Source: an uncultured Prevotella sp.
GTDB lineage: Bacteria; Bacteroidota; Bacteroidia; Bacteroidales; Bacteroidaceae
Reading direction: 5' to 3'
Length of the DNA: 64,000 bases
Assembly (NCBI GenBank): GCA_944319935.1
Contig: CALUFM010000005.1
Span: 62,001-126,000 of the forward strand
A program made the position numbers and the translations under genes. The notes beneath the pieces are model-generated. The model was not told the origin of the DNA and ran no database searches. It saw nothing but the letters and a program-made list of their open reading frames with translations. Every line of letters starts with the position of its first letter. Within the stretch, counting starts at the first letter, position 1. This document shows, one piece after another, positions 25,886-34,586 of this stretch.

Positions 25886-28792
25886 ATGAGCAAATTGAAG
25901 TCAGCACTTTTTGTATTACTGCTCGCCATCGCGCTGCCGCTTGCGGCAAAGGAATACAAGTATGAGACCGTGCCGGGCGACCTTATGGCCACCCGAATAT
26001 ACAAACTTGACAACGGCTTGACTGTATATCTCTCGGTGAACAACGAGAAACCGCGCATCCAGACATATATCGCCGTGCGCACGGGAAGCCGCAACGACCC
26101 GCCTGAAACGACAGGTCTTGCACACTATCTTGAACACCTCATGTTCAAAGGAACGCGCCAGTTCGGCACCACAAACGCGGCCGCCGAGGCACCGCTTCTC
26201 GACTCGATACAAAACCGTTTTGAGGTTTACAGGACCATAAAGGACTCGCTCCAGCGTCGCGCTTACTATCATAAGATAGACAGCCTCTCGCAACTTGCGG
26301 CCAAATACTTCATCCCCAACGAGTACGACAAGCTGATGTCGGCCATCGGGGCGGAGGGAACGAACGCCTTTACGAGCAACGACATGACCTGCTACGTTGA
26401 AGACATACCGTCAAACGAGGTGGAGAATTGGGCGCGCATAGAGGCCGACCGCTTCCAGAACATGGTCATCCGAGGCTTCCATACGGAGCTTGAGGCCGTG
26501 TATGAGGAGTACAACATCGGCCTGGCAAGCGACAGGGAAAAGCAGTTTAACGCCTTTTCAAAGTTGGTGTTTCCCGGTCATCCGTATGGCACGCAGACCA
26601 CTATCGGAACACAAGAACACCTGAAAAACCCGTCAATAGTCAACATCAAGAACTATTTCAAGCGGTATTACGTGCCAAACAACGTGGCAATCTGCATGTC
26701 AGGAGACTTCAATCCCGACGAGGTGATTGCCATTATCGACAAGTATTTCGGCTCATGGAAACCCAGCGCAAACCTCTCGCAGCCACAGTACGCGCCTGTT
26801 CCTGACCGCACTGCGCCCGTTGACACCACCGTGGTTGGCCAGGAGGCGGAGAACATTTACTTGGGTTGGAAGTTCGAAGGGTCGGCTTCTTACCAGGCTG
26901 ACACGCTCAGCGTGGTGGCCAACATTCTGTCAAACGGCACGGCGGGACTGATGGACCTCGACCTCGACCAGCAGATGAAGTGGCTCGGCGGAGGTGCAGC
27001 GACGATGCCGCTGGCCGAATATTCAGCCATGATAATGATTGGATACCCGAAAGAAGGACAGACGCTTGACGAGGTGAAAGCCCTCATGCTCGGCGAGATA
27101 GACAAGCTGAAGCGCGGCGACTTTGACGAAAGCCTCATAAAGGCCGTCGTGAACAACAAGAAACTGCAATACTACCGCACGCTTGAAAGCAACGACGACC
27201 GCGCCTACATGATGGCCGACGCATTCATAACGAGGAAGAAATGGAGCGACGTTGTCGGCGAGTTAGACCGCATTTCGGGCATAACGAAGCAGCAAATAAT
27301 CGACTTTGCCCGCCGTCACTTCACCGACGGTTACGTGACCGTGTACAAACGCATAGGCAACGACACCACAATCAGGAAGATTGACAAGCCCGAAATAACG
27401 GCCATTCCAGCCAATCGCGACCTGCAAAGCGCGTTCGTCAAGGAGATAACCGACTCGAAAGTTGAGCCGATCCAGCCAAAGTTCGTCGATTTCGACAAGG
27501 ATTTGACGAAAGCCACGACGAAGAACGGCCTGCCAGTGCTATACGTAAAGAACACCGAAAACGGGCGCTTCACGCTGACATATCATTTCGACTTCGGCGG
27601 GGCGAGCGACAAGTGGCTGCCATACGCGGCAAGTTACTTCGACTACCTCGGCACTGACAAGATGACGGCGGAGCAACTGAAGCAGAAGTTTTACTCGCTG
27701 GCTTGCAGCCATGGGATAAGCATAGGCACGCGCGCAGCCAACATTTACGTAAGCGGACTGGCTGAAAACATGACCGAAGCCATGGCTCTTATGGACGACC
27801 TCTTGGCCAACGCCAAGGTTGACACGGCGGCATATAATAAGTATGTAGGCGTAGAACTGAAGTCGCGCGCGGACAACAAGCTCGACCAAGGAACCAACTT
27901 CAGCCGCCTGATGCAGTACGGGATGTACGGTGAATACAACCCGGCGCGCAACATTCCATCGTCAGAGGAACTGAAAGAGATGGAGCCGCAGCGGCTCGTT
28001 GACATGGTCAAGGCGTTCAACGGTTACAAGCACACAGTGCTTTACTACGGGCCGATGGAGCTGGGCGAGCTTACCGCCGCCATTGACAAACACCACAAGA
28101 CGGCCAAGAGGCTTGTCGACGCACCCAAAAGCAGGAATTACATGATGCAGCAGACCGCGCAGAACGAGGTCTACATCGCCCCGTATGACGCCAAGAACAT
28201 TTACATGGTGCAGTATCACAACGAGAACCGTCAATGGAACCCTGCCAACCAGCCCGTCGTCTCGCTGTTCAACGAGTATTACGGAGGCGGCATGAATTCG
28301 GTTGTTTTCCAGGAACTGCGCGAGGCGCGCGGCCTTGCTTACAGTGCGTTCGCCGACTACGGCACGCCGAGTTACGAGGGAGAGCCTGAATATGCCTACA
28401 CTTACATCATCTCGCAGAACGACAAGATGACGGACTGCATCCGCACCTTCAACAGCATTTTGGACACGATGCCGCAGTCGGAAAAGGCTCTCGGACTGGC
28501 GAAACAAGCCCTTATGAAGCGTCTCGCCACGGCGCGCACCACGAAGGAAGGCATCATCAACGCTTACCTCAACGCGAAAGACTTGGGCATAGACTACAGT
28601 CTGAGCAAGAAAATCTACGAGACAGTGCCCTCGCTGACAATGGACGATGTAGTGAAATTCGAGCAGGAGACGATGGCCAAGAAGCCTTACCGCTACCTAA
28701 TCCTCGGCGACGAGAAACAGCTCGACATGAAGGCGTTGGAGAAAATCGGCCCCATCAAACGGCTGACAACCGAGGAAATCTTCGGGTATTGA
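25886..28792 (+). CDS. M16 family zinc metallopeptidase (two-domain)
   Basis: The 968-residue protein has a signal peptide (M-S-K-L-K-S-A-L-F-V-L-L-L-A-I-A-L-P-L-A-A). The inverted zinc motif H-x-x-E-H is H80-Y-L-E83-H84, with the distal glutamate in H-T-E-L-E-A-V-Y-E-E-Y-N. Two M16 halves follow; the second (about 530-950) has lost the motif, as is usual for the non-catalytic half, and keeps R-E-A-R-G-L-A-Y-S-A-F. It is most likely periplasmic and degrades peptides. A GACAAG word repeat (about 25799-25826) precedes it. Confidence 0.95.
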   Translation: MSKLKSALFVLLLAIALPLAAKEYKYETVPGDLMATRIYKLDNGLTVYLSVNNEKPRIQTYIAVRTGSRNDPPETTGLAHYLEHLMFKGTRQFGTTNAAAEAPLLDSIQNRFEVYRTIKDSLQRRAYYHKIDSLSQLAAKYFIPNEYDKLMSAIGAEGTNAFTSNDMTCYVEDIPSNEVENWARIEADRFQNMVIRGFHTELEAVYEEYNIGLASDREKQFNAFSKLVFPGHPYGTQTTIGTQEHLKNPSIVNIKNYFKRYYVPNNVAICMSGDFNPDEVIAIIDKYFGSWKPSANLSQPQYAPVPDRTAPVDTTVVGQEAENIYLGWKFEGSASYQADTLSVVANILSNGTAGLMDLDLDQQMKWLGGGAATMPLAEYSAMIMIGYPKEGQTLDEVKALMLGEIDKLKRGDFDESLIKAVVNNKKLQYYRTLESNDDRAYMMADAFITRKKWSDVVGELDRISGITKQQIIDFARRHFTDGYVTVYKRIGNDTTIRKIDKPEITAIPANRDLQSAFVKEITDSKVEPIQPKFVDFDKDLTKATTKNGLPVLYVKNTENGRFTLTYHFDFGGASDKWLPYAASYFDYLGTDKMTAEQLKQKFYSLACSHGISIGTRAANIYVSGLAENMTEAMALMDDLLANAKVDTAAYNKYVGVELKSRADNKLDQGTNFSRLMQYGMYGEYNPARNIPSSEELKEMEPQRLVDMVKAFNGYKHTVLYYGPMELGELTAAIDKHHKTAKRLVDAPKSRNYMMQQTAQNEVYIAPYDAKNIYMVQYHNENRQWNPANQPVVSLFNEYYGGGMNSVVFQELREARGLAYSAFADYGTPSYEGEPEYAYTYIISQNDKMTDCIRTFNSILDTMPQSEKALGLAKQALMKRLATARTTKEGIINAYLNAKDLGIDYSLSKKIYETVPSLTMDDVVKFEQETMAKKPYRYLILGDEKQLDMKALEKIGPIKRLTTEEIFGY

Positions 28793-28849
28793 CGCCGCTC
28801 TCACGCCATAAGATTAATTCTTGATTTTTAATTCTTAATCATTGATTTT

Positions 28850-28976
28850 CCAAAAGGTGGCCTTTCGCAATGCGAAAGGCCACCTTTTGCATTGTAAAAG
28901 ACCGTCTTTTGGCTTGCAAAAGGCCATGTTTTGCAAGCCAAGCGGCAGCATACGGATAACTCTCTGATTATCAACG
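28850..28976. repeat. 22-bp-period palindromic array, locus E, with flank motif
   Basis: Units are at 28850-28868, 28872-28890, 28894-28912 and 28916-28934, then a diverged fifth at 28938-28956; spacers aat, att, ctt, aag. Units 1 and 2 form an 18-bp perfect inverted repeat (28851-28868 with 28872-28889). The flank ctctgattatcaacgtg follows, with TGATTATCA at 28965-28973. It lies between the convergent M16 and flavodoxin genes. Confidence 0.88.
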
Positions 28977-28986
28977 TGATACAAAA

Positions 28987-29014
28987 ACAGGGAGCGCAGG
29001 CTTGCGCTCCCTGT
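28987..29014 (-). terminator. Intrinsic terminator of the SnoaL-flavodoxin operon
   Basis: A perfect 12-bp stem (28987-28998 with 29003-29014, 4-nt loop) is followed on the minus strand by a T-rich tract (TTTTTGT). It lies 52 bp after the flavodoxin stop. Confidence 0.8.
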
Positions 29015-29066
29015 CATATCATGCCGCACGCAGCGTGACACCGTCAGTTGCGAGGCCGGCCTTCGG

Positions 29067-29606
29067 TCAGAATTTCGTGGCCAGTTCGGCCGCGCGGCGG
29101 CATCCGTCGGTGTTGTCTATGTCGCCGACGTTGAGCACGCCGGGAACAAGCACTTCGCCGACAACGTCCCATTTGAGCAGCGCCGCCGACCGTTCTATCG
29201 GCACTCTGATGCCGTCCATCACCGCAGGGTCATCCTCTTCGCAGCACGCTATGAGGCCGCACTTCTTGCCGGCAATGTCCTTGCCGCCGACAACAAACGA
29301 GTACACGCGGTCTATGACGCCCTTGATTTGCGCCGGAATGGAATACCAGTAAGTTGGCATCGTGAACACTACGGCGTCAGCTTCGAGTATGGCCGGGGCT
29401 ATAAGGTTGAAGTCGTCGTCAAACGAACATGCCTTGCCGGTCTTGAAACACGTCATGCACGCATGGCATCCACCTATCTTCATGAACGCCGCATCAAACC
29501 TCTTGACCTCGTGCCCAAGCTTTTCGGCCTCGCGGACGAAGGCATCCGTCATGGCGAAACTGTTGCCGCCCTTGCGCGGACTGCCTGTTATCACAACTAT
29601 TTTCAT
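29067..29606 (-). CDS. Flavodoxin family / NADPH-dependent FMN reductase
   Basis: The 179-residue protein opens with the FMN-phosphate loop I-T-G-S-P-R-K-G-G-N-S (6-16), then G-G-C-H-A-C-M-T-C-F-K-T-G-K (cysteine pair near the isoalloxazine) and M-P-T-Y-W-Y-S-I-P-A-Q-I-K, as in flavodoxin-fold quinone or azo reductases. It is 12 bp downstream of the SnoaL-like gene in a two-gene operon, divergent from an HxlR regulator. This arrangement suggests reduction of quinone-like or electrophilic compounds (inference). Confidence 0.9.
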   Translation of the reverse strand: MKIVVITGSPRKGGNSFAMTDAFVREAEKLGHEVKRFDAAFMKIGGCHACMTCFKTGKACSFDDDFNLIAPAILEADAVVFTMPTYWYSIPAQIKGVIDRVYSFVVGGKDIAGKKCGLIACCEEDDPAVMDGIRVPIERSAALLKWDVVGEVLVPGVLNVGDIDNTDGCRRAAELATKF

Positions 29607-29618
29607 GCCCTCGCCTCC

Positions 29619-30002
29619 TTATTTCTGTATCGTGTCAGAGTTCTGATTGTAGGCCTTGGCCACGCATTTCCACTCGCCGTCCATCTTCAACAGTAGCAGG
29701 TAGTCGGTGAAGTCGATGCGTCCACCCCACTTCTCTTCGAGCACACGCACCACGGCCAGCGACTCCTCGACGGCCACAACGTCAACGCGCGCCTTGAAGT
29801 CGTCACCTGCGCCTACGGTGTCGACGTTCCTATAAAACTGCTCTATCGACCCGTGCTCGAGCTTTCCGTCAAGATAGCCGAACAGGACGGCCTCGTCGGT
29901 AAACAGTTCTTTTGCATACTTGCTGTTGCCCTCGGCAACGCTCTTCACGAATTTCATAGCCGCAGCCTCTACTGCCTGATATTCTTCAATGCTTGCTCTC
30001 AT
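29619..30002 (-). CDS. SnoaL/NTF2-like protein (lumazine-binding-like fold)
   Basis: The 127-residue protein has one N-terminal helix (E-Y-Q-A-V-E-A-A-A-M-K-F-V-K-S-V-A-E-G-N) and a curved sheet ending W-K-C-V-A-K-A-Y, as in NTF2-like/Lumazine_bd_2 proteins. The pattern L-F-T-D-E-A-V-L-F-G-Y-L-D-G matches that family. No catalytic residues are obvious. It is the first gene of an operon with the flavodoxin. A -7 box TAATTTTG is seen at 30035-30042 (minus). Confidence 0.82.
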   Translation of the reverse strand: MRASIEEYQAVEAAAMKFVKSVAEGNSKYAKELFTDEAVLFGYLDGKLEHGSIEQFYRNVDTVGAGDDFKARVDVVAVEESLAVVRVLEEKWGGRIDFTDYLLLLKMDGEWKCVAKAYNQNSDTIQK

Positions 30003-30064
30003 GATAAATATGTTTTAAAGTTACGTTTACGGCACAAAATTATCAAATAGTCTGCGTCCTTGCA

Positions 30065-30158
30065 AGTACCGTAAAATTATTCATGTACTGAAAAATTATT
30101 CACCATACCACTTTATTCAGGGGTATGACGGCAGTTCAATGCAAAATCGTTAACTTTG
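30065..30158. promoter_or_regulatory. Divergent control region between SnoaL and HxlR genes
   Basis: A direct repeat AAAATTATTCA occurs at 30073-30083 and 30092-30102 (19-bp phasing), flanked by agtac...gtact (30065-30089). An inverted repeat catacc...ggggtatg lies at about 30104-30127. A -7 box TAACTTTG for hxlR is at 30151-30158. These are candidate HxlR operators. Confidence 0.45.
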
Positions 30159-30178
30159 CGGAATAAAACCACACAACC

Positions 30179-30544
30179 ATGTATGAAAGGAAAATACCCG
30201 TCGACCTCGACTGCCCGTTGAGGCTGACAATAAGTCTGATAGGCCCCAAATGGAAGTCGTGCATACTCGACGAACTGCGCCACGGGCCGATGCGCCCCAG
30301 CCAACTGCACAAGGCTCTGCCCGAAGCTACGCCGCGCGTGCTCGACATGCAGCTGAAAGAGATGGTTGAGGACGGCCTCGTAGAGAAGACCATCTACCCC
30401 GAACTGCCACCCCGCTCGGAGTATTCGATAACGCCGCTCGGCTCCACCCTCATGCCGATAATCGACGCGATGATGGCCTGGGGCGAGCGTAACAAGGAGC
30501 TGTTCGAGCGCAAATACGGCAAGGCTGACGACGAACGTAAGTAA
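30179..30544 (+). CDS. HxlR family transcriptional regulator
   Basis: The 121-residue winged-helix protein has the HxlR signature C-P-L-R-L-T-I-S-L-I-G-P-K-W-K-S-C-I-L (12-30), then L-R-H-G-P-M-R-P-S-Q-L-H-K-A-L-P and L-D-M-Q-L-K-E-M-V-E-D-G-L-V-E-K. The conserved cysteine (C12) is the one used for redox or electrophile sensing in some HxlR proteins such as YodB. It is divergent from the SnoaL-flavodoxin operon and probably controls it and itself. Confidence 0.92.
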   Translation: MYERKIPVDLDCPLRLTISLIGPKWKSCILDELRHGPMRPSQLHKALPEATPRVLDMQLKEMVEDGLVEKTIYPELPPRSEYSITPLGSTLMPIIDAMMAWGERNKELFERKYGKADDERK

Positions 30545-30708
30545 GCCTGCCGGCCTGTTGTTTTTTTAAAGGTGGCCTTTCGCAATGAGAAAGGCAGTTC
30601 ATCCGCAGTTCAGGTGCATGGAATGATTGTGCATTCTTTCAACCTTATCATGGCAAATTTCAGTTTTATTATAGTAATTCCGATAAATATCTTACTTTAA
30701 TCCAGGCT

Positions 30709-30822
30709 GTCAGTAACTGTCATTCCGGGCTTCGATCCGGAATCCAGTGTTCACAGACTATGCCGTTTGATACCTCGGATGCTTTCTGGATTCCGGGTCT
30801 ATGCCCGGAATGACGGTTACCG
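30709..30822. repeat. Internal inverted repeat (CATTCCGGGC ... GCCCGGAATG)
   Basis: gtaactgtcattccgggctt and onward (30713-30747) is mirrored by ctggattccgggtctatgcc and onward (30786-30820), about 35 bp with a few mismatches. Each arm is itself a small hairpin (ccggg...cccgg type). It lies inside the MITE-like element. Confidence 0.75.
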
Positions 30823-30828
30823 ACTGCC

Positions 30829-30915
30829 TAGATTGCAAAAGGATATAAACTGGATTGCAGAAAGATATAAACGGGATTGTACAAGGATATAAACTGGATT
30901 ACAGAAGAATATGAG
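30829..30915. repeat. Four tandem 22-bp repeats inside the MITE-like element
   Basis: Units read tagattgcaaaaggatataa, tggattgcagaaagatataa, gggattgtacaaggatataa and tggattacagaagaatatga (each plus two bases), consecutive and 22 bp long. The shared core is gGATTgcAnAAgGATATaAAC. Confidence 0.85.
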
Positions 30916-31270
30916 CTGTCGGCTTCCTTACCGAACATACACCTGAACTGCCGATGAGCCGCGAAAGGCCACCTATTGCATTGTAAAAGGCCATCTTTTG
31001 GAGTGTAAAAGGCCATGTTTTACAACGCGAAAGGTGGCATATTGGGAAATGCCTGACAGTCAGCAGGTTACAGACTTACCGCCTGTCACGGACTGAACGG
31101 CGGCGAAACAGCATTGCATTCAAGGTTAAATAAACGGCTGAAAGCCCCTGTTTTCGGAAAAATTGTATAACTTTGCAGGTGGAAAAAACAATTGGCTAAA
31201 CATTATAAAACTTGAGGCTGCGGCGCAGACGGCGCATCGGCTTCCGCACACTTCTAATAAACAAAACATT

Positions 31271-32914
31271 ATGGCAACACCTGATTTCAAGTACGCCCCT
31301 ATGTTCCAGTTGGGCAAAGACGACACGGAGTATTACCTCTTGACCAAAGACGGCGTGTCAGTTAGCGAATTTGAGGGCAAGGAAATCCTTAAAGTAAGTC
31401 CTGAAGCGTTGACCATGCTGGCCAACGCCGCATTCAGGGACGTAAACTTCTTGCTGCGCCGCTCGCACAACGAGCAGGTGGCCAAGATTTTGACAGACCC
31501 CGAGGCGAGCGACAATGACAAGTACGTTGCGCTGACTTTCCTGCGTAACGCTGAGGTGGCCAGCAAGGGCAAGCTGCCCTTCTGCCAGGACACGGGTACG
31601 GCAATCATACACGGCGAGAAGGGACAGCAGGTGTGGACGGGCTTCTGCGACGAGGAAGCACTGTCGAAAGGCGTGTACAAGACTTACACGGAAGAGAACC
31701 TGCGCTACTCGCAGAACGCGCCCCTCTCGATGTATGAGGAGGTGAACACGCGCTGCAACCTGCCCGCGCAAATCGACATCGAGGCCACGGAGGGAGCTGA
31801 ATACAAGTTCCTTTGCGTTGTGAAGGGCGGCGGTTCGGCCAACAAGACATACTTCTACCAGGAGACGAAGGCGCGCATCCAGAACCCAGGCACGCTCGTT
31901 CCGTTCCTCGTAGAGAAGATGAAGACGCTCGGAACGGCGGCTTGTCCTCCTTACCACATCGCCTTCGTAATCGGCGGAACGTCGGCTGAGAAGAACCTCT
32001 TGACCGTGAAGTTGGCTTCGACTCACTATTACGACAACCTCCCGACGACGGGCGACGAGACGGGACGCGCCTTCCGCGACGTTGAGCTTGAGAAGCAACT
32101 GCTCGACGAAGCCCACAAAATAGGCCTCGGGGCGCAGTTTGGCGGCAAGTATTTCGCACACGATATCCGCGTAATCCGTCTGCCCCGCCACGGTGCTTCA
32201 TGCCCAATCGGCCTCGGCGTGAGCTGTTCTGCCGACCGAAACATCAAGGCCAAAATCAACAAGGACGGCGTTTGGATTGAGAAGCTGGACGACAACCCCG
32301 GCCAACTCATACCCGAAGAGCTGCGCAACGCCGGCGAGGGCGATGCCGTGCGCATTGACCTGAACCAGCCGATGAGCGAGATTTGCAAGCTCCTTTCACA
32401 GTATCCCGTGTCTACCCGCGTAAGCCTGAACGGCACAATCATCGTGGCGCGCGACATAGCACACGCCAAACTGAAGGCCCGCTTGGACGCCGGCGAAGAC
32501 CTGCCGCAGTATTTCAAGGACCACCCCGTACTCTACGCCGGTCCGGCGAAGACCCCGGAAGGAATGCCTTGCGGCTCGATGGGGCCAACGACGGCAAACC
32601 GCATGGACCCGTATGTTGACGAGTTCCAAGACCACGGAGGCTCGATGGTCATGATAGCCAAGGGCAACCGCACGCAGGTTGTCACCGACGCTTGCAAGAA
32701 GCACGGCGGTTTCTACCTCGGAAGCATCGGCGGTCCCGCTGCCGTTCTTTCGATGAACAGCATCAAGAGCATCGAGTGTGTAGAGTATCCGGAGCTTGGC
32801 ATGGAGGCGATATGGAAAATCAACGTGGTTGACTTCCCCGCTTTCATCCTCGTTGACGACAAGGGCAACGACTTCTTCAAGCAGTTGAAGCCGTGGACTC
32901 CCTCATGCAAGTGA
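31271..32914 (+). CDS. fumB: Fumarate hydratase, class I (iron-sulfur)
   Basis: The enzyme interconverts fumarate and malate; in Bacteroidales it mostly runs malate to fumarate in the reductive branch leading to succinate and propionate. The 547-residue protein from ATG 31271 ([10 protein letters not shown]) fuses the alpha and beta domains of class I fumarases. Seen motifs: [10 protein letters not shown] cluster region, [25 protein letters not shown], and the beta-domain G-P-T-T-A-N-R-M and G-S-I-G-G-P-A-A. A -7 box TAACTTTG is at 31168-31175. The symbol is by analogy. Confidence 0.94.
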   Translation: MATPDFKYAPMFQLGKDDTEYYLLTKDGVSVSEFEGKEILKVSPEALTMLANAAFRDVNFLLRRSHNEQVAKILTDPEASDNDKYVALTFLRNAEVASKGKLPFCQDTGTAIIHGEKGQQVWTGFCDEEALSKGVYKTYTEENLRYSQNAPLSMYEEVNTRCNLPAQIDIEATEGAEYKFLCVVKGGGSANKTYFYQETKARIQNPGTLVPFLVEKMKTLGTAACPPYHIAFVIGGTSAEKNLLTVKLASTHYYDNLPTTGDETGRAFRDVELEKQLLDEAHKIGLGAQFGGKYFAHDIRVIRLPRHGASCPIGLGVSCSADRNIKAKINKDGVWIEKLDDNPGQLIPEELRNAGEGDAVRIDLNQPMSEICKLLSQYPVSTRVSLNGTIIVARDIAHAKLKARLDAGEDLPQYFKDHPVLYAGPAKTPEGMPCGSMGPTTANRMDPYVDEFQDHGGSMVMIAKGNRTQVVTDACKKHGGFYLGSIGGPAAVLSMNSIKSIECVEYPELGMEAIWKINVVDFPAFILVDDKGNDFFKQLKPWTPSCK

Positions 32915-33010
32915 TTTAGCAAGCAGACAAGCCAACAGTGACAAGCCGGCAAGCCAACCTGTGAAATGCGAGAAATAGATGTTTGCAACATTGTAAACAT
33001 CCATTAGTGT

Positions 33011-33043
33011 AGAGACGCAAAATTTTGCGTCTCTATATTTTTA
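33011..33043 (+). terminator. Terminator downstream of fumarase
   Basis: A perfect 24-bp palindrome (agagacgcaaaa at 33011-33022 with its reverse complement at 33023-33034) is followed by an atatttttatt tract. A short GACAAGC word stretch (32923-32960) lies before it. Confidence 0.75.
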
Positions 33044-33090
33044 TTGATATTTTGTGATACGGCGGGTCTTCAAGAAACATGTTGACAAGC

Positions 33091-33138
33091 AGAAAACGGG
33101 CTGACAAGTAATAATGAACTTGTCAGCCCGTTTTCTGT
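33091..33138. terminator. Bidirectional terminator hairpin between fumarase and RND operon
   Basis: Arms of 20 bp (33091-33110 and 33119-33138) are exact inverted copies with an 8-bp loop, between the two convergent units. The arm includes the word gacaag, so it may belong to the word-repeat class. Confidence 0.75.
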
Positions 33139-33185
33139 ATTTGCATTACAACAATGCCGCTTTACCATTTTGCTTTTTTACGTTT

Positions 33186-34586
33186 TTACCTTTCTTCCCA
33201 TCCTCCTCCCAGGGCTTTGTAAAGGTTTACCGTGGCCAACTGGCTGTCAAGCAGGGCGTTGCTGAGGCCTATTTGGGCGTCGAGGTAAGTACGCTGGGCG
33301 TCGAGCAGGTCCATGTAGCCTATCGCGCCGTTCACATACTGTACGAGAGCCAACGACAAGGCCGTCTTCGACGAGCTTTCCAGGTTGTAGCGGGTCTGGT
33401 AGATTTCCTTCATCTTGTTGAAGTTGGCAATGGCGTCGTATGCGTCCCTGAATGCCGACAGCACGGTCTTTTCATATGCGTAGACGGCACGCTCGTATGC
33501 CGCCTTTGCCGCCTTGTGGCGCGCGCGGTTCTTGCCCATGGCGAATATCGGCTGCAAAAGGTTGACGCTGAGCAGGTGATACGGTGATTTCAGCAGGTCT
33601 TTCAGTTCTTCGCTCTCAGCCCCGAGGTTGGCCGTCAGCGTGATGTTTGGGAACATGCTCGTGTATGCCACGCCTACTGCCGCGTTGGCGGCAATCAACT
33701 TTTGTTCGGCCTCGCGCACGTCGGGGCGTCTCTCCAATAGCGATGACGGCAAGCCGACGGGCAGGCTGTCGGGGTAGCTAACCTCCTGCGGCAGTGACGA
33801 ACGCTTGATGTGGTGGGGGTATTCGCCCGTGAGGAAAGCCAGCTCGTTTTCTTTCGCCGTGATTTGCCGCTCAAGGTCAGGCACAAGTGTGGCCGTGCGT
33901 GACAGCTCGACCTGCGCCTGGCGGTAAGTCACTTCCGACGTCAGTCCGCCTTCGTAGCGTATTTTTGCGAGATGTTCGCTCTCTCGGCGCGCTGTCACGG
34001 TTTGTCGCACGATTGACAGCTCGTTGTCAAGTGCCACCAGCTCGTAATAAGCCTGTGCCACTTGGGCGATGAGGCTCATTTGCAGGGCGCGCCGGTTTTC
34101 GATTGAAGCCATAAACTCCGCCGTGCTTGCATCGTGCGCCCAGCGTAGTTTTCCCCACAAGTCAAGTTCCCACGCGATGTTGGCTTTCAGGTCGAACTGG
34201 TTGTCGTCCGACGGACTGTCGCCTCCGTAGTTGTCTTTCTCCTTTTCGCCGTAAATGCGTAAGCCCAATGACGGGAACAGCTTTGCGTAGTCAATGCGCT
34301 TCATGGCAGCCAGTTCCTTTATGCGGGCTGCGGCCATCAGCATGTCCTTGTTGTATTTTAGGGATTTCCAAATGTGGCCTTGCAGTATGGAATCGGTATA
34401 GATTTCCGTCCACGAACGGTCAGCCAATGATGCCGAGTCGGTACTGTTTTCGTCGGTAAGGGTTGCCGGCAGTTCGATGTTTGGGCGCGTATAATGCCGC
34501 CCGATTTGGCATGAGGTTGTCAATACGGCCAAAAAGAAGATGCAGAGTGCGTGCCGTATCAGTTTTGTTTTGTGTGCCATAATCAT
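33186..34586 (-). CDS. RND efflux outer-membrane lipoprotein (OprM/TolC type)
   Basis: The 466-residue protein has a lipoprotein signal peptide with lipobox L-T-T-S-C. The body shows the TolC-family duplicated helical hairpins: A-N-I-A-W-E-L-D-L-W-G-K-L-R (about 133-146), the P-L-L-E-R-R-P-D-V-like S-S-L-L-E-R-R-P-D-V-R-E-A-E and S-M-F-P-N-I-T-L-T. It forms the exit channel of the tripartite pump. The start overlaps the acrB-like stop by 4 bp (ATGA, 34583-34586). The stop codon lies in an aaaggTAAaaac word repeat. Confidence 0.93.
   Translation of the reverse strand: MIMAHKTKLIRHALCIFFLAVLTTSCQIGRHYTRPNIELPATLTDENSTDSASLADRSWTEIYTDSILQGHIWKSLKYNKDMLMAAARIKELAAMKRIDYAKLFPSLGLRIYGEKEKDNYGGDSPSDDNQFDLKANIAWELDLWGKLRWAHDASTAEFMASIENRRALQMSLIAQVAQAYYELVALDNELSIVRQTVTARRESEHLAKIRYEGGLTSEVTYRQAQVELSRTATLVPDLERQITAKENELAFLTGEYPHHIKRSSLPQEVSYPDSLPVGLPSSLLERRPDVREAEQKLIAANAAVGVAYTSMFPNITLTANLGAESEELKDLLKSPYHLLSVNLLQPIFAMGKNRARHKAAKAAYERAVYAYEKTVLSAFRDAYDAIANFNKMKEIYQTRYNLESSSKTALSLALVQYVNGAIGYMDLLDAQRTYLDAQIGLSNALLDSQLATVNLYKALGGGWEER

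Larger units (their letters stand above)
30596..30960. mobile_element. 365-bp MITE-like non-coding element
   Basis: The ends form terminal inverted repeats of about 25 bp with 4 mismatches (30596-30620 and 30936-30960; identical core GCAGTTCAGGTG). The element is flanked by a 9-bp duplication, gagaaaggc (30587-30595) and gcgaaaggc (30961-30969), one mismatch. It has no ORF of note. Inside are an inverted repeat (about 30709-30822) and four tandem 22-bp repeats (about 30829-30915). A non-autonomous element mobilised by a transposase elsewhere is the best reading. Confidence 0.8.
30565..31069. repeat. 22-bp-period palindromic array, locus F, interrupted by an insertion
   Basis: Unit 1 is at 30565-30583. 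Unit 2 is broken: its left part (gagaaaggc) is at 30587-30595 and the complete copy at 30961-30979. Units 3-5 are at 30983-31001, 31005-31023 and 31027-31045, spacers aat, att, agt, aac. The flank atgcctgacagtcagcaggt (from 31049) matches other flanks in reverse. Confidence 0.88.
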
